Virus record (IMG/VR): IMGVR_UViG_3300044612_002737
Span: 1 to 64,000 of that record
DNA: 64,000 nucleotides
DNA from: a virus
Strand: one strand, 5' to 3'
Positions 6,619-15,054 of this stretch are shown piece after piece. Numbering within the stretch: position 1 is the first letter of the stretch; every line of letters starts with the position of its first letter. Under the pieces are notes generated by a model. That model did no database searches, was not told the DNA's origin, and was given only the letters and a program-made list of their open reading frames with translations. A program made the position numbers and the translations under genes.

Positions 6619-6792
6619 TGTACGTGGAAACCGCCGGGAGAGTCACCCCTCCCGGCGGCCACCACACGTACAGCAGGAGAACCAGCAACATGCACGTCGG
6701 CGTTAGCGACCCACCTGATGACTCTCTAACGCACTACCCGCGCATGGTGGGTGTATCCGCTCTAGGCTATTCGTCGAGCGGAATCTTTACAT
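6619..6792. other. Hairpin-rich gap between convergent operons
   Basis: Four inverted repeats are visible: TGTACGTG (6619-6626) with 6665-6672, enclosing CCGCCGGGAG (6631-6640) with 6649-6658; GCGTTAG (6700-6706) with 6726-6732; and CCGCTC (6757-6762) with 6776-6781, after which the plus strand is T-rich. No convincing gene lies here. The region probably ends the minus-strand head operon but could also hold a small RNA. Confidence 0.45.
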
Positions 6793-7659
6793 TTACTTGT
6801 AGAACTTCGACTCGTCGGCCTGGGCCGACCTGCGCATCGAGTCCATGATCTCCTTGTAGGAGCGGTTGTCCGTCTGCGTCGTCGAGGCGCTGCGGCTCGG
6901 GCCCATGTTCATCAGGTTCATGGCGTCGGGCACCGCCTCAGCCTTCGGCGGCTCGGGCGGCGCGTGGACCGCACGCACCATCCGCACGGCCGTCTCGGGG
7001 TCCTTGCCCCCGGTCACCAGCACGCAGAAGTCGTAGAACGCCTCGTCGTTGTTGTAGACGTCGTCGGCCTCGCTCTTCAGCCAGTCCTCGACCTCGGTGA
7101 CCGCCGCCTCGATCTGGCGCTCCTCGGCCTGCTTCGCCTCGTACTCGAACGCCTCGAGGCGCTGACGGAGCTCGTCGCGCTCGCGCTCCGCGGTGCCGTA
7201 CTTACCGGTCCACTCCTCAGCCGCCTTGCGGACGGACTGGTCGTACTCGTCGCGCAGCGTCTGGAACGCTGCGTCGTGGGCTGCCTTCAGGCGGTCGATC
7301 TCCGCCTGCTTCTCAGCCATCGGGTCGGCGTCACCAGTGAGCCACTTCTGGATCTTCAGCTCCTGCTCGCGCAGGGCCGCCTCGCGGCGCTCGATGTCCT
7401 TGCGCTTCGAGGCGGTGTCCTGAAACGACTTCGTGTACCCGCGCTCGAAGTTGCGGTACTTGGTCTCGAACCCACGCGACAGGGTGTTGCGCGTGGGCTC
7501 GTCCAACCGGTTGTACCAGTCGGCCTTGGTCAACGAGTCGAGCTCGCCGTTCCAGTCGAAGACGCTCGGGGGCGCATCCTCGGCTGGCTCGGACGAAGGC
7601 TGGACCTCGGTCTCCTGCGTCTCTGCCTGGGCGTTCTCGATCTCGGACTCGTCGATCAT
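6793..7659 (-). CDS. Probable scaffolding protein
   Basis: A 288-aa, highly charged protein. The N-terminus is Glu/Pro-rich (to about residue 35), residues about 85-195 form a long coiled coil (for example ERREAALREQELKIQKWL), and a short helix-rich tail ends RRSAQADESKFYK. This arrangement, with a position in the same operon as portal and terminase, fits a podovirus scaffold that guides capsid assembly and leaves the head. The ATG follows GAGGAGGCCAC. Assignment is by architecture and location, not by a specific motif. It is the last gene of the leftward head operon. Confidence 0.6.
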   Translation of the reverse strand: MIDESEIENAQAETQETEVQPSSEPAEDAPPSVFDWNGELDSLTKADWYNRLDEPTRNTLSRGFETKYRNFERGYTKSFQDTASKRKDIERREAALREQELKIQKWLTGDADPMAEKQAEIDRLKAAHDAAFQTLRDEYDQSVRKAAEEWTGKYGTAERERDELRQRLEAFEYEAKQAEERQIEAAVTEVEDWLKSEADDVYNNDEAFYDFCVLVTGGKDPETAVRMVRAVHAPPEPPKAEAVPDAMNLMNMGPSRSASTTQTDNRSYKEIMDSMRRSAQADESKFYK

Positions 7660-7674
7660 GTGGCCTCCTCGTGG

Positions 7675-8148
7675 CTACTTCTTCTCGGGCGTGGACGGCT
7701 CCATCGGCGGGGGTGCCGACTGGGCCTTGCTCATCGACTCGCGGGCCTTCATGTCCTCGCCCGCGCCGATGTTCTTCTCGACCTGCATCCGCAGGTTCAT
7801 GTCGCTGGCGAGCATCTGGCCGATCTCCTCGGGGCTCTTGCCCGCCATCGCGGGCATCGCCATCGCGGCGTCGAGGAGCTGCTGCGCCTTCTCGAGGGAC
7901 ACGCCGAGCATCTCGGCGACCGCCGCAGCGCCGCCGCCCATCGCGGGCTCGGCCGCCATGCCGCCGGTGCCGGGCATCGCGCCGCTCTCGCCCTGCGTAC
8001 CGGGGCTCACGCCGCCTTCCTGCTTCGCGATCATCGCGTCGATCTCCGCCATGAGCGGCTTCATGTCGCGCTCCACGGACACGCCGTCAGGGGGCGTGCC
8101 GGCGGCGGGCTTCGGGGGCATACCGCCCTGCTTCATCATCTCGGCCAT
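7675..8148 (-). CDS. Met/Ala/Gly-rich head-operon protein, unknown
   Basis: A 157-aa protein. The start at 8148 is chosen because GGAGGTCAC precedes it; an in-frame ATG at 8163 has no ribosome site. The sequence is rich in Met, Gly and Ala, with a helical segment AAAVAEMLGVSLEKAQQLLDA near residues 75-95 and another at 105-120. It sits between the scaffold and the small protein at 8209, and may be an accessory assembly protein. No family is recognised. Confidence 0.55.
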   Translation of the reverse strand: MAEMMKQGGMPPKPAAGTPPDGVSVERDMKPLMAEIDAMIAKQEGGVSPGTQGESGAMPGTGGMAAEPAMGGGAAAVAEMLGVSLEKAQQLLDAAMAMPAMAGKSPEEIGQMLASDMNLRMQVEKNIGAGEDMKARESMSKAQSAPPPMEPSTPEKK

Positions 8149-8208
8149 GTGACCTCCTATCATGGTTGAATGAAACCGGAAAGGTAGAGGAAGAACAGCG
8201 CCGGTCCG

Positions 8209-8451
8209 CTACTCGTCCTGGGGAGCGTCGTGCTGGTCCTCGAAACCCGGACCAGCGGGAACCATCTCGAAGGCGACACCGTAGTCGTTGCCCGCCATGA
8301 GCATGTACTTCTTCGGCACCTTGCGCCGCTCGCCGGTCGCGCGGTTCTCGAGGACGACGACGTCGTAGCCAGGCAGATCGCCGACGTGCCGGATGGCGCG
8401 GCTGTGCTTGCGGGCCGCGTGCTGCGCGGCCTTGACGTCGATGGGCTTCAT
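8209..8451 (-). CDS. Small head-operon protein, unknown
   Basis: An 80-aa protein overlapping the upstream zinc-ribbon gene by an ATGA. It contains a likely beta hairpin (YDVVVLENRATGERRKVPKK) after a basic helix (AAQHAARKHSRAIRHV), and an acidic tail. Its location between portal and scaffold implies a part in head assembly, but no family is recognised. Confidence 0.55.
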   Translation of the reverse strand: MKPIDVKAAQHAARKHSRAIRHVGDLPGYDVVVLENRATGERRKVPKKYMLMAGNDYGVAFEMVPAGPGFEDQHDAPQDE

Positions 8452-8933
8452 ACCGGGGTCCCCGGCGTGCGGACGTGTTCCTTGGGCGGCGCGACGTTCT
8501 GGCGCGCGGACCGCTGCATCACCTCGGCCTTCTTGGCCTTCTGCTCCGCGGCCGCCTCCTTGAGGACCTTCTCGTCGTTGCCGGTCGCCTTGCGCTTCTC
8601 GAAGCTGCGCTGGCGCACCGTGTCGAGGCGCGCCTGCTTCTGCGCCTTGCTCTCGCTCTCGAGCTCGATGCGGTGGCCGGGGAAGCGCTTCTCGATGACG
8701 CCCTTCATGCGGTCGAAGTCTTCCTTCGTCTCCGCCTTGCCGAGGACGCCCATGTCCACGGGGGTGAAGCTGCCGGGGCCGTGGCCGTGGACCGCGGGCG
8801 CGAGGCCGTGGCTCCAGTCGACGCGGCGGGCCGCTCCGCAGTCGGGACAGGCGGGGAAGCCCTCCGACATGCGGTAGTAGACGTTCTCGGTGGTGACCTC
8901 ACAGACGGGGCACCGTAGGTCCTGAAGGGGCAT
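8448..8933 (-). CDS. Zinc-ribbon head-operon protein
   Basis: A 161-aa protein with two CxxC pairs, CPVC at residues 9-12 and CPDC near residue 29-32, which make a classic short zinc ribbon like those of FmdB-type regulatory and phage zinc-finger proteins. The remainder is Lys/Glu/Ala-rich and helical (KAQKQARLDTVRQRSFEKRK). AGGAGACCACC precedes the ATG. It lies directly after the portal and overlaps the next gene by ATGA. Role is unknown; a nucleic-acid or assembly function is inferred. Confidence 0.6.
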   Translation of the reverse strand: MPLQDLRCPVCEVTTENVYYRMSEGFPACPDCGAARRVDWSHGLAPAVHGHGPGSFTPVDMGVLGKAETKEDFDRMKGVIEKRFPGHRIELESESKAQKQARLDTVRQRSFEKRKATGNDEKVLKEAAAEQKAKKAEVMQRSARQNVAPPKEHVRTPGTPV

Positions 8934-8942
8934 GGTGGTCTC

Positions 8943-10685
8943 CTATTGACGAAGGGGCGACGGGCCGCCACCGGCGAGGCTCGCCTCGGGGGGCGCCTCG
9001 CCACCGGCAACGGCGGTCTCGTTGGCGGGAAGCTCCGGCGGTGCGCCACCGGCGAGAGCCGCGAGCTCGGGAGGGATGCCAGGGGGCAGGCCCGCGGGGG
9101 CCCCGCCGCCCTGAGCGGCTTCCATCTGGGCCTGCATCATCATGGCGGCCTGCTGCTCCTGCGCCTCGATCTCTTCCTTGGGCACGAGCAGGTTCGTGGA
9201 GAGGCCGACGCTGTTGACCAGCTCCTCGATGAGGCGGCGCTTGTCGATGTTCGGGTCCTGCATGAGGACCGGGAACAGCTTGAGCAGCGTCTCGGACATG
9301 ACCGACGGGTTCTGGCGGATGGGGTTGTAGGACACCATCTGGAAGTTCACGTCGACATCGCGGATGTCGGCGAGACCGACTTCCTGCCAGCCCTCGTGCC
9401 CGCTGACCTTCACGAGCTTCTCTTCCTGCATGTACTTCTTGCTGAGGAAGAAGCACTTCTCGGCGACGTCCTCGAGGGCGCTGTTGATGTGGCCCTCGCG
9501 CGTCGCGAGGCGGGTCCGCATCTGCGCGTCGATGATCGCCATCTCCGTCGCAGTGCGGGCGCCGGCCACCTGACCGCGGGCCGCCTCGGCGAGGGCCGAG
9601 ATGAACGCTGCGTCGCCTTCCTGACGGGCGATGAAGTTCTCGACGCCGACCGGGACCTGCGGGATGGGCATCTCGTAGAACAGCGTGCTGAGCGTGCGCA
9701 GCCCCTCAGCGTTCGTCGGGCTGATGGGCACGAAGCTGCCCGTCGCCGACTCAACCGCCTTGTTGAGGTCTTCCTCGGTGATGAGCTCGCTGTTGAACAG
9801 GATACGCGGGATCATCAGGTAGACGATCTGCTTCATGTGCGTGAGCAGGTCGTTGATGGTCTCCTGCTGGTTCAGAACGAGCTGGACCTCGGAGAGACCG
9901 AGGCAGTCCACCGCGCTCTGGTTCAGCGTGAACATCGAGTACGGGATGTACTCGAGCTCCTGCTCGAACACGATGGCGTCGGCCTGCCGCACGTAGTGGA
10001 TGACCTTGTTGCTCTCGCGGTCGTAGTACTCCCACACCGTGACCCACTCGAACGCGTCGCGGAGCTGCGCCGCGTCGTTCGCCTTGTAGGTGTCGGTGAT
10101 CCACTTCGGGTAGCGGTCGGGCGTGACGTCCGCGAGCTTCGGGCTCTTGTACGCACCGCTCTGCACCCGACGCTGAAACTCGGTCCACGGGATCACCGCG
10201 GCCTCGAGCCAGTAGCGGATGTCGTCAACGTCACGCACCGTCTGGTCGAAGAAGATGGCGCCCGGCTCGAGGACCCGCACGATGGGGCGGTCCGCCGCCT
10301 TGTCCCAGCCGACCTTGAACACGCCGCGCTTGCAGAGCACAGCGTCGATGAGCGCGGTCGCCGCGCGCCGGCGCATGTTGTTCACGTCGAAGACGTACTC
10401 CATCAGCCCGTTCACCAGGGGCAGCGCGTCCTGGCTCTCACGGTTGCGGGGGTTCGCCGCGACCTTCGGGTTCGGCCCGAGCAACGCGCTCACCGCCGTG
10501 TCGGCGATGGCGTAGATCATGTTCTTCGAGCAGAGGAACGAGGGGATCGCGCCGTCGGCCAGGTTGATGTCGTTGCGAGACGTGTAGAAGTCGCCGCGGT
10601 AGTACCGACGCGCCTTGTCGAAGTTCTTCTTCTCGGAGCGCTCGTAGTAGCGCTTGTGGCGGTCGATCAGGTTGGCGAGGTTCAT
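8943..10685 (-). CDS. Portal protein
   Basis: A 580-aa protein that forms the dodecameric ring through which DNA enters and leaves the head. The N-terminus (LIDRHKRYYERSEKKNFDKARRYY) and the sequence GVFKVGWD, LEPGAIFFD and the later long helix LVLNQQETINDLLTHMKQIV are typical of P22/podovirus-type portals. The C-terminus is a Gln/Met then Gly/Ala/Pro-rich tail, a common disordered end. ATG 10685 overlaps the terminase stop by ATGA; a GTG two codons upstream is an alternative. It follows the large terminase, the usual order. Confidence 0.85.
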   Translation of the reverse strand: MNLANLIDRHKRYYERSEKKNFDKARRYYRGDFYTSRNDINLADGAIPSFLCSKNMIYAIADTAVSALLGPNPKVAANPRNRESQDALPLVNGLMEYVFDVNNMRRRAATALIDAVLCKRGVFKVGWDKAADRPIVRVLEPGAIFFDQTVRDVDDIRYWLEAAVIPWTEFQRRVQSGAYKSPKLADVTPDRYPKWITDTYKANDAAQLRDAFEWVTVWEYYDRESNKVIHYVRQADAIVFEQELEYIPYSMFTLNQSAVDCLGLSEVQLVLNQQETINDLLTHMKQIVYLMIPRILFNSELITEEDLNKAVESATGSFVPISPTNAEGLRTLSTLFYEMPIPQVPVGVENFIARQEGDAAFISALAEAARGQVAGARTATEMAIIDAQMRTRLATREGHINSALEDVAEKCFFLSKKYMQEEKLVKVSGHEGWQEVGLADIRDVDVNFQMVSYNPIRQNPSVMSETLLKLFPVLMQDPNIDKRRLIEELVNSVGLSTNLLVPKEEIEAQEQQAAMMMQAQMEAAQGGGAPAGLPPGIPPELAALAGGAPPELPANETAVAGGEAPPEASLAGGGPSPLRQ

Positions 10686-12334
10686 GACCACTCCCGTGCG
10701 ATGGGCTTGAAGATGCTGCGCGACGATGCGCGCTCATGGTGCTTGAAACGGTCGAGGTCCGCAATGGTAACGCGGGGTCCATCGCCCTGCGGCGCGTAGT
10801 CGCGGGTCTGCGCGGGCTCCTCGTCGCTCGTGAAGCGACGACGGCTCAGGATGTCGGCGGCCATGACCGCGGTGCGCGCGAGGTCGAAGTGGTGCGTCGT
10901 GCCGTCGCTGTTGCTGCTGCGCTTGGTCCGGTCGCCGTCGTAGTTGATGAGCTGGTGGAGCAGCGGCTTGCTGCACAGCGTGAGCTCGTTGTCGCGAAGC
11001 ATGCGGACGAGGCGGGCCTCGCCTTCTTGCACGCGCTTCTCGGTGGCGTACCAGCCGGGGTGGTTTCGGTCGGTCCACAGCAGGTTCTTCGCGCCCTTGT
11101 CCTTGAGCATCGCGATGCACGCCGCGGCGTTGCTTTCGACGGCCAGCAGGGCGCCGTTGAAGAAGCGCTGGAGGTTCAGCAGGCGCTCGGCGAAGCGACC
11201 CGGATCCTCGCGGCCTTCCCACACCGCCACCTCGCGACGCTCGACCGCGTCCCACACCGTCACGGCGCTGTTGTCGCCGACGGCGCCGAAGCCAGCCGGG
11301 TCGGCGCACACGAGGTAGGACCGGCCGCGTACCGGGCGCTCGAGCAGGCTCGCGCCCTTGGGCACAGGCTCGGGCGGCACGACCGCGTTGAGCAGGCACG
11401 CCTTCAGCACGTCGATGGGCATGACGGGAGAGCCGCTGCCCAGCCAGCCGTCGTAGGGGTCCGACGGGTACTTCGACGTGAACAGACGCTCGTCGTTGCC
11501 CATCTCCGTTTGGAGCGACAGCCGGCGAAACGCCAGGTTGTGCAGGTCCATGCCGGGGTGCCGGGCCATGTACTCGAGCTCGACGTCCGTCGGCTTCAGG
11601 CCGTGCGGATCGGAGCGGCAGCTCGGGTCGAGCCACCACTCGAGGAACACGGGGTGGAAGCGTCCCTTGCCCTCGAGGGCGTTGTGCCACATCGTCTCGT
11701 GGTGGCTGCCCGCGGTGCCAGGCGTCGACTCGAGGATGACGCGCGCGTTGATACGCTTGTTGACGGCGGGGAAGATGTTCGCTGCCGCCTTCCGCTGCCA
11801 CTGCGCTTCACCGAACTCGGTGAGCAGCAGACGGTCGATGGAGCGACCGACCGCCGGGGATCGACCGCCGGCCGTCAGCACCTTGATGCCCCCACCGTGG
11901 ACGAAGTGGATCTGAGTCGTGCCCGGCTTGCGCCCCGCCTCGACCGGCACGCGCACGTCGTCGGGCAGATGCTTGTAGGCGAAGAGGATGCGCTCGAAGA
12001 TGTCCTCGGCGGTGTCCTGGCGCTCGGCGATCAGCACGCCCTTCACGCCCTCGAGGTACATGCAGTCGCGGAGCAGGAGCATGACGGCCGGCGTCGTGAT
12101 CTTCGCCTGACGGAACTTGTCGGTCAGCACCCAGCGGTGGTCCGCGCACGCCTGCAAGAACTTCATCTGGATGTTCGTCGGCTCGAGGTAGCCGATGGAC
12201 TCGTCCTCTCGGACGATCTGGCACATCGAGACGAAGGCCCACGGCGTGCTGAACATCGCCTGTACCTTGCCCATGTGAAGGCCCGGGATCTGCGCGATCT
12301 TCGCGCCACCCGGTAGACTTGACGGAGCGCTCAC
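10682..12334 (-). CDS. Terminase large subunit
   Basis: A 550-aa packaging motor. The start is taken as GTG 12334 because GGGGAG lies six bases upstream; the frame is open further but overlaps the divergent gene at 12384. The N-terminal ATPase half contains ITTPAVMLLLRDCMYL and LLLTEFGEAQW, the latter fitting a Walker B acid pair with a TEFGEA context. The nuclease half starts with YLVCADPAGFG, where the Asp is the first metal ligand, and continues to AVESNAAAC and a late Asp/His segment (HHFDLARTAVMAADI). A classic Walker A is not obvious; the loop near residues 105-120 (ERQDTAEDIFERI) is more like the R-loop of related terminases. It heads the leftward head operon. Confidence 0.85.
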   Translation of the reverse strand: MSAPSSLPGGAKIAQIPGLHMGKVQAMFSTPWAFVSMCQIVREDESIGYLEPTNIQMKFLQACADHRWVLTDKFRQAKITTPAVMLLLRDCMYLEGVKGVLIAERQDTAEDIFERILFAYKHLPDDVRVPVEAGRKPGTTQIHFVHGGGIKVLTAGGRSPAVGRSIDRLLLTEFGEAQWQRKAAANIFPAVNKRINARVILESTPGTAGSHHETMWHNALEGKGRFHPVFLEWWLDPSCRSDPHGLKPTDVELEYMARHPGMDLHNLAFRRLSLQTEMGNDERLFTSKYPSDPYDGWLGSGSPVMPIDVLKACLLNAVVPPEPVPKGASLLERPVRGRSYLVCADPAGFGAVGDNSAVTVWDAVERREVAVWEGREDPGRFAERLLNLQRFFNGALLAVESNAAACIAMLKDKGAKNLLWTDRNHPGWYATEKRVQEGEARLVRMLRDNELTLCSKPLLHQLINYDGDRTKRSSNSDGTTHHFDLARTAVMAADILSRRRFTSDEEPAQTRDYAPQGDGPRVTIADLDRFKHHERASSRSIFKPIAREWS

Positions 12335-12383
12335 GATAGACTCCCCATATCCCATGCTAACACGGTATGGCGCGGAGGTCGAC

Positions 12384-12599
12384 ATGGCTGAGAAGTGGAT
12401 CCAGGGGGCGATCAAGAACCCCGGCGCCCTTCGCGAGAAGATGGGCGTCAAGGAAGGCGAGAACATCTCCAAGGAGAAGATCTCGTCCAAGATCTCCCAG
12501 CTCGAGAAGGAAGGCGCCGGCGACAAGAAGCTCTCCGCCGCCAAGCGCACCATGCTCAAGCAGCTCGTGCTCGCGCGCACGCTCGGGAAGATGAAGTGA
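12384..12599 (+). CDS. Small conserved phage protein
   Basis: A 71-aa Lys-rich protein starting MAEKWIQGAIKNPGALREK, a start seen in several phage small proteins of unknown function. GGAGG lies five bases before the ATG at 12384; an in-frame ATG at 12354 would overlap the divergent terminase leader. It is helical and basic in its second half. It begins a four-gene plus-strand unit coupled by GTGA and TGATG overlaps. The intergenic space to the terminase is only 49 bp, so the promoters of both must be nested there. Confidence 0.6.
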   Translation: MAEKWIQGAIKNPGALREKMGVKEGENISKEKISSKISQLEKEGAGDKKLSAAKRTMLKQLVLARTLGKMK

Positions 12600-12742
12600 T
12601 CGGCCCCGACGTGCAGAACACCACCCGCCCCGACCTGAAGGGCGGCGCGAAGAACCCCCTGAAGGGCAACCCGATGGAGAAGGACTTCCGGCGCCAGATG
12701 CTCCGGCAGATCCTCGCCGACCGGATGAAGAAGGAGGGGTGA
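12596..12742 (+). CDS. Small basic protein, unknown
   Basis: A 48-aa product starting at the GTG that overlaps the stop of the previous gene (GTGA) and ending in the TGATG that starts the next. It reads through a Gly/Asn/Pro-rich start (GGAKNPLKGNPMEKDF) to a basic helix (RRQMLRQILADRMKKEG). No family recognised. The perfect chaining to both neighbours is the main evidence that it is translated. Confidence 0.5.
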   Translation: MIGPDVQNTTRPDLKGGAKNPLKGNPMEKDFRRQMLRQILADRMKKEG

Positions 12743-13128
12743 TGGCAGACGGGAAGTACGGCCACATCAACTTCAAGCCACCCGCGTCGGTCTCGGCCGC
12801 TGCGGTGCGCGGTCTCATGCTGCGTCGCGACCAGTCGAAGTCCCAGAAGGCGGGCCTCGATGCGAAGCAGGCGTCGGCGCAGGGCATCGGCTCCGGCGTC
12901 CAGCGGGCCGCGAACCTGAAGAACCGCTCCACGATGGACCCGTCCACCGTGAAGCGGATGAAGGCGTACTTCGACCGCCACGCCAGCAACTACCAGCTCG
13001 ACGCCGGCAAGAGCCCCAAGGAAGACAAGGGCTACGTCGCCGGTCTGCTGTGGGGCGGTGAAGCCGGGAAGTCGTGGGCCAACAAGGTCGTCCGCCAGAT
13101 GGAGGCGGCCGACCAGCGGGGGAAGTGA
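12742..13128 (+). CDS. Conserved phage protein with LLWGG motif
   Basis: A 128-aa protein. Its C-terminal half carries a pattern I recognise from many phage genomes: STVKRMKAYFDRHASN, then a short loop, then GYVAGLLWGGEAGKSWANKV with a final QMEAAD helix. The first half has the repeated-Arg/Ala helix (AAAVRGLMLRRDQ) that usually goes with it. The family is generally found with head morphogenesis genes but has no proven function. ATG overlaps the previous stop (TGATG). Confidence 0.65.
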   Translation: MADGKYGHINFKPPASVSAAAVRGLMLRRDQSKSQKAGLDAKQASAQGIGSGVQRAANLKNRSTMDPSTVKRMKAYFDRHASNYQLDAGKSPKEDKGYVAGLLWGGEAGKSWANKVVRQMEAADQRGK

Positions 13129-13550
13129 TGGACCGTCGTGCGGCGCTGAAGCAGGTCTACTCGAACCCCGAGCTCCGTGAGCGGATCAAGTCACGCATCA
13201 TGGCTGGCAGCAAGGGCGGCAAGCCCGGCCAGTGGTCTGCGCGGAAGGCGCAGATGGTGGCGCAGGAGTACAAGAAGGCCGGCGGCAAGTACAAGAGCGG
13301 CCCGTCCGGTGCGCAGAAGAGCCTGAAGCGCTGGACGAAGCAGGAGTGGCGCACGCCCTCGGGCAAGCCTAGCGTCCAGGGACCGAAGGCGACCGGCGAG
13401 GTCTACGCGCCGAAGAAGGCCATCGAGAAGCTCCGCTCCACCCCAGGCGGCATGGCGAAGCTCGCCGCCGCTACGCGTGAGAAGCGCGAGGCCGGGAAGA
13501 AGGGCGAGCAGTTCGCCCGCCACGGCCTGCACAAGGGCGCCGACCGCTAG
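13128..13550 (+). CDS. DUF5872-like basic protein
   Basis: A 140-aa strongly basic protein. Segment QWSARKAQMVAQEYKKAGG followed by KSLKRWTKQEWRTPSGK and then YAPKKAIEKL resembles the DUF5872 family of phages and large viruses; this assignment is from memory and is not certain. The upstream YSNPELRERIKSRIMAGSKG segment is a helix. High Lys/Arg suggests nucleic-acid contact. It ends the four-gene unit; a 15-bp hairpin starts at its stop codon. Confidence 0.6.
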   Translation: MDRRAALKQVYSNPELRERIKSRIMAGSKGGKPGQWSARKAQMVAQEYKKAGGKYKSGPSGAQKSLKRWTKQEWRTPSGKPSVQGPKATGEVYAPKKAIEKLRSTPGGMAKLAAATREKREAGKKGEQFARHGLHKGADR

Positions 13551-13726
13551 CAAGAACTGTCTACTGACGGCTCCGCGGTAGACACTTCTTGCGCTCGCCC
13601 ATCGACCTGCCGCAGCCGCCTTCGGGCGAGCCGGCGGGTCTTCTGCTTGTCCGCGAGCTCGACGCAGCACGGGCAAGTCTGCCCACCCTTGCGCCACCCC
13701 GTGATGTGTCTCTTAAACTCATCCAT
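13547..13726 (-). CDS. Small CPCC protein
   Basis: A 59-aa protein beginning MDEFKRHITGWRKGGQTCPC. The CPCC group is a possible metal or redox site; the rest is Arg-rich (KQKTRRLARRRLRQV). ATG 13726 follows GAGGGTCCGCGT. A minus-strand promoter-like pair, TTGCAT with 16 bp to TATGGG, lies upstream in the AT-rich patch at about 13750-13778. The end overlaps a hairpin. It is a single convergent gene between the small-gene unit and the capsid gene; function unknown. Confidence 0.5.
   Translation of the reverse strand: MDEFKRHITGWRKGGQTCPCCVELADKQKTRRLARRRLRQVDGRAQEVSTAEPSVDSSC
13550..13592. terminator. Bidirectional hairpin between convergent genes
   Basis: Positions 13550-13564 pair with 13578-13592 at 14 of 15 bases around a 13-nt loop. 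It covers the stop of the plus-strand unit and the last codons of the minus-strand gene at 13547-13726. No strong T-run follows on either side. Confidence 0.5.
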
Positions 13727-13780
13727 ACGCGGACCCTCGCACCCCGCTCCCATAACGTGAAATAAATCTTATGCAACCCC

Positions 13781-13809
13781 TTGCGCGATAATACCCACAG
13801 CGGTATTCT
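13781..13809 (+). promoter_or_regulatory. Capsid-gene sigma-70-like promoter
   Basis: TTGCGC (13781-13786), exactly 17 bp, then TATTCT (13804-13809). It lies in the most AT-rich patch of this region and leaves a 5' leader of about 140 nt before the capsid ATG, containing small hairpins such as CGACC/GGTCG. This is one of the best promoter matches in the window. Confidence 0.65.
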
Positions 13810-13956
13810 CCTCGTGCACCCCTCAGAAGGTTTCGGGTAGCCCGTAAGGGTCCGGGGCGAGACGAGCGGGCAGGCGCAGCCCCCGAACTTCAACGTTCCT
13901 TCGACCTGGCCGGTCGGAGCCGCTAGCGCGTCTGCCCCCGGCCCACGGAGTCCAAG

Positions 13957-15012
13957 ATGGCGATCTCTACCGAAATCCTCAACACCACGTTCGCGGACCT
14001 CCGCGGGCCGCTCATCAACTCCTTCGTTCGCTCGAACGAGCTGCTCGACGCGCTCATGAGCAAGGCCCGCATGCCCTCCGAGGGCGGCAGCCTGATCGAG
14101 CGTTCCTTCGCCGGTGGCGCCCCCGCCCGCGGCGTGGGTGTGTTCGTCGGTGACGAGCTCCTCAACATGACGCGCCGTCAGCAGACCAAGCGCTTCCAGG
14201 TTGAGCCGCACCGTATCGTCGCGGCGATCAACATCCCGAAGAAGGAGCTCCTCTTCAACAGCGGCAAGCTCGCTGTGATCCGGCTCATCGAGGAGTACCC
14301 CCAGACCACCCTCGAGGGTGCGAAGGCCGACCTCAACAAGTTCCTGCTCACCGGCGTGAGCCGCGGCCTCGTCTTCCAGACGGCGGACCTCGCGGGCTTC
14401 CTCAGCCTGAACGGCAGCTTCGCGGCGGGCTCCGGCACCGGCGTGACGAACGGCCTCCTCGACTTCGTGGCTCCGGGCTCGCAGATCGACGTGGTCCAGA
14501 ACGTGGCGAAGAGCACCAGCTACAGCCACTTCAACCAGTTCAACAACATCACGAGCTGGGCCACGGACGGTCTCCCCACCCTCCGCAAGACCTACCGCCA
14601 GTGCGCCCACTACGCGGGTGGCATGGGCAAGGGTCCCGACCTCGTGGTGATGGACGACGACACCTACACCAACTTCGAGGACAGCCGCCTGTCCCTCGTG
14701 CGCGTGACGCTCGTCGAGGACAAGACCGAGAAGAGCAACACCCTCGGCCTCGACCTCGGCGTGGCGAAGGTGTACAGCTCCATCGACCTCAACCGCGCGG
14801 ACATGGGCGCGGGCTCTGCGGCCCTCAATGGCGCGACCTACATCCTGAACACGGACTACATGGAGATGCCCCTCATGGAGGCCCCGTCCATCACGCCGTT
14901 CACCGAGCGCGTGGGCGATCAGGACGTCGTCACGGCCATCTTCTCGATGCAGGGCAACCTCATCTGCACGAAGACCCCGGCCCAGGGCTGCGTCTCCGGC
15001 GGCGCTACCTGA
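13957..15012 (+). CDS. Major capsid protein
   Basis: A 351-aa HK97-fold-type coat protein that forms the shell. The N-terminus, STEILNTTFADLRGPLINSF, with SNELLDALMSK, is characteristic of a large class of podovirus and siphovirus capsid proteins, as is the C-terminal order of VVMDDDTYTNFEDS, VAKVYSSIDLNRADM and TYILNTDYMEM. GGAG precedes the ATG by six bases. It has its own promoter and long leader, fitting high late expression. It stands apart from the scaffold gene, which is in the opposite operon. Confidence 0.9.
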   Translation: MAISTEILNTTFADLRGPLINSFVRSNELLDALMSKARMPSEGGSLIERSFAGGAPARGVGVFVGDELLNMTRRQQTKRFQVEPHRIVAAINIPKKELLFNSGKLAVIRLIEEYPQTTLEGAKADLNKFLLTGVSRGLVFQTADLAGFLSLNGSFAAGSGTGVTNGLLDFVAPGSQIDVVQNVAKSTSYSHFNQFNNITSWATDGLPTLRKTYRQCAHYAGGMGKGPDLVVMDDDTYTNFEDSRLSLVRVTLVEDKTEKSNTLGLDLGVAKVYSSIDLNRADMGAGSAALNGATYILNTDYMEMPLMEAPSITPFTERVGDQDVVTAIFSMQGNLICTKTPAQGCVSGGAT

Positions 15013-15054
15013 TCGCCGTAGGCTTCAACCCCATCTTCATCTAGGAGGTTTCTC

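Noticed and set aside
6690-6848. Short plus-strand frame starting at 6690
   Set aside because: It runs into the minus-strand scaffold gene and lies over hairpins, with no domain.
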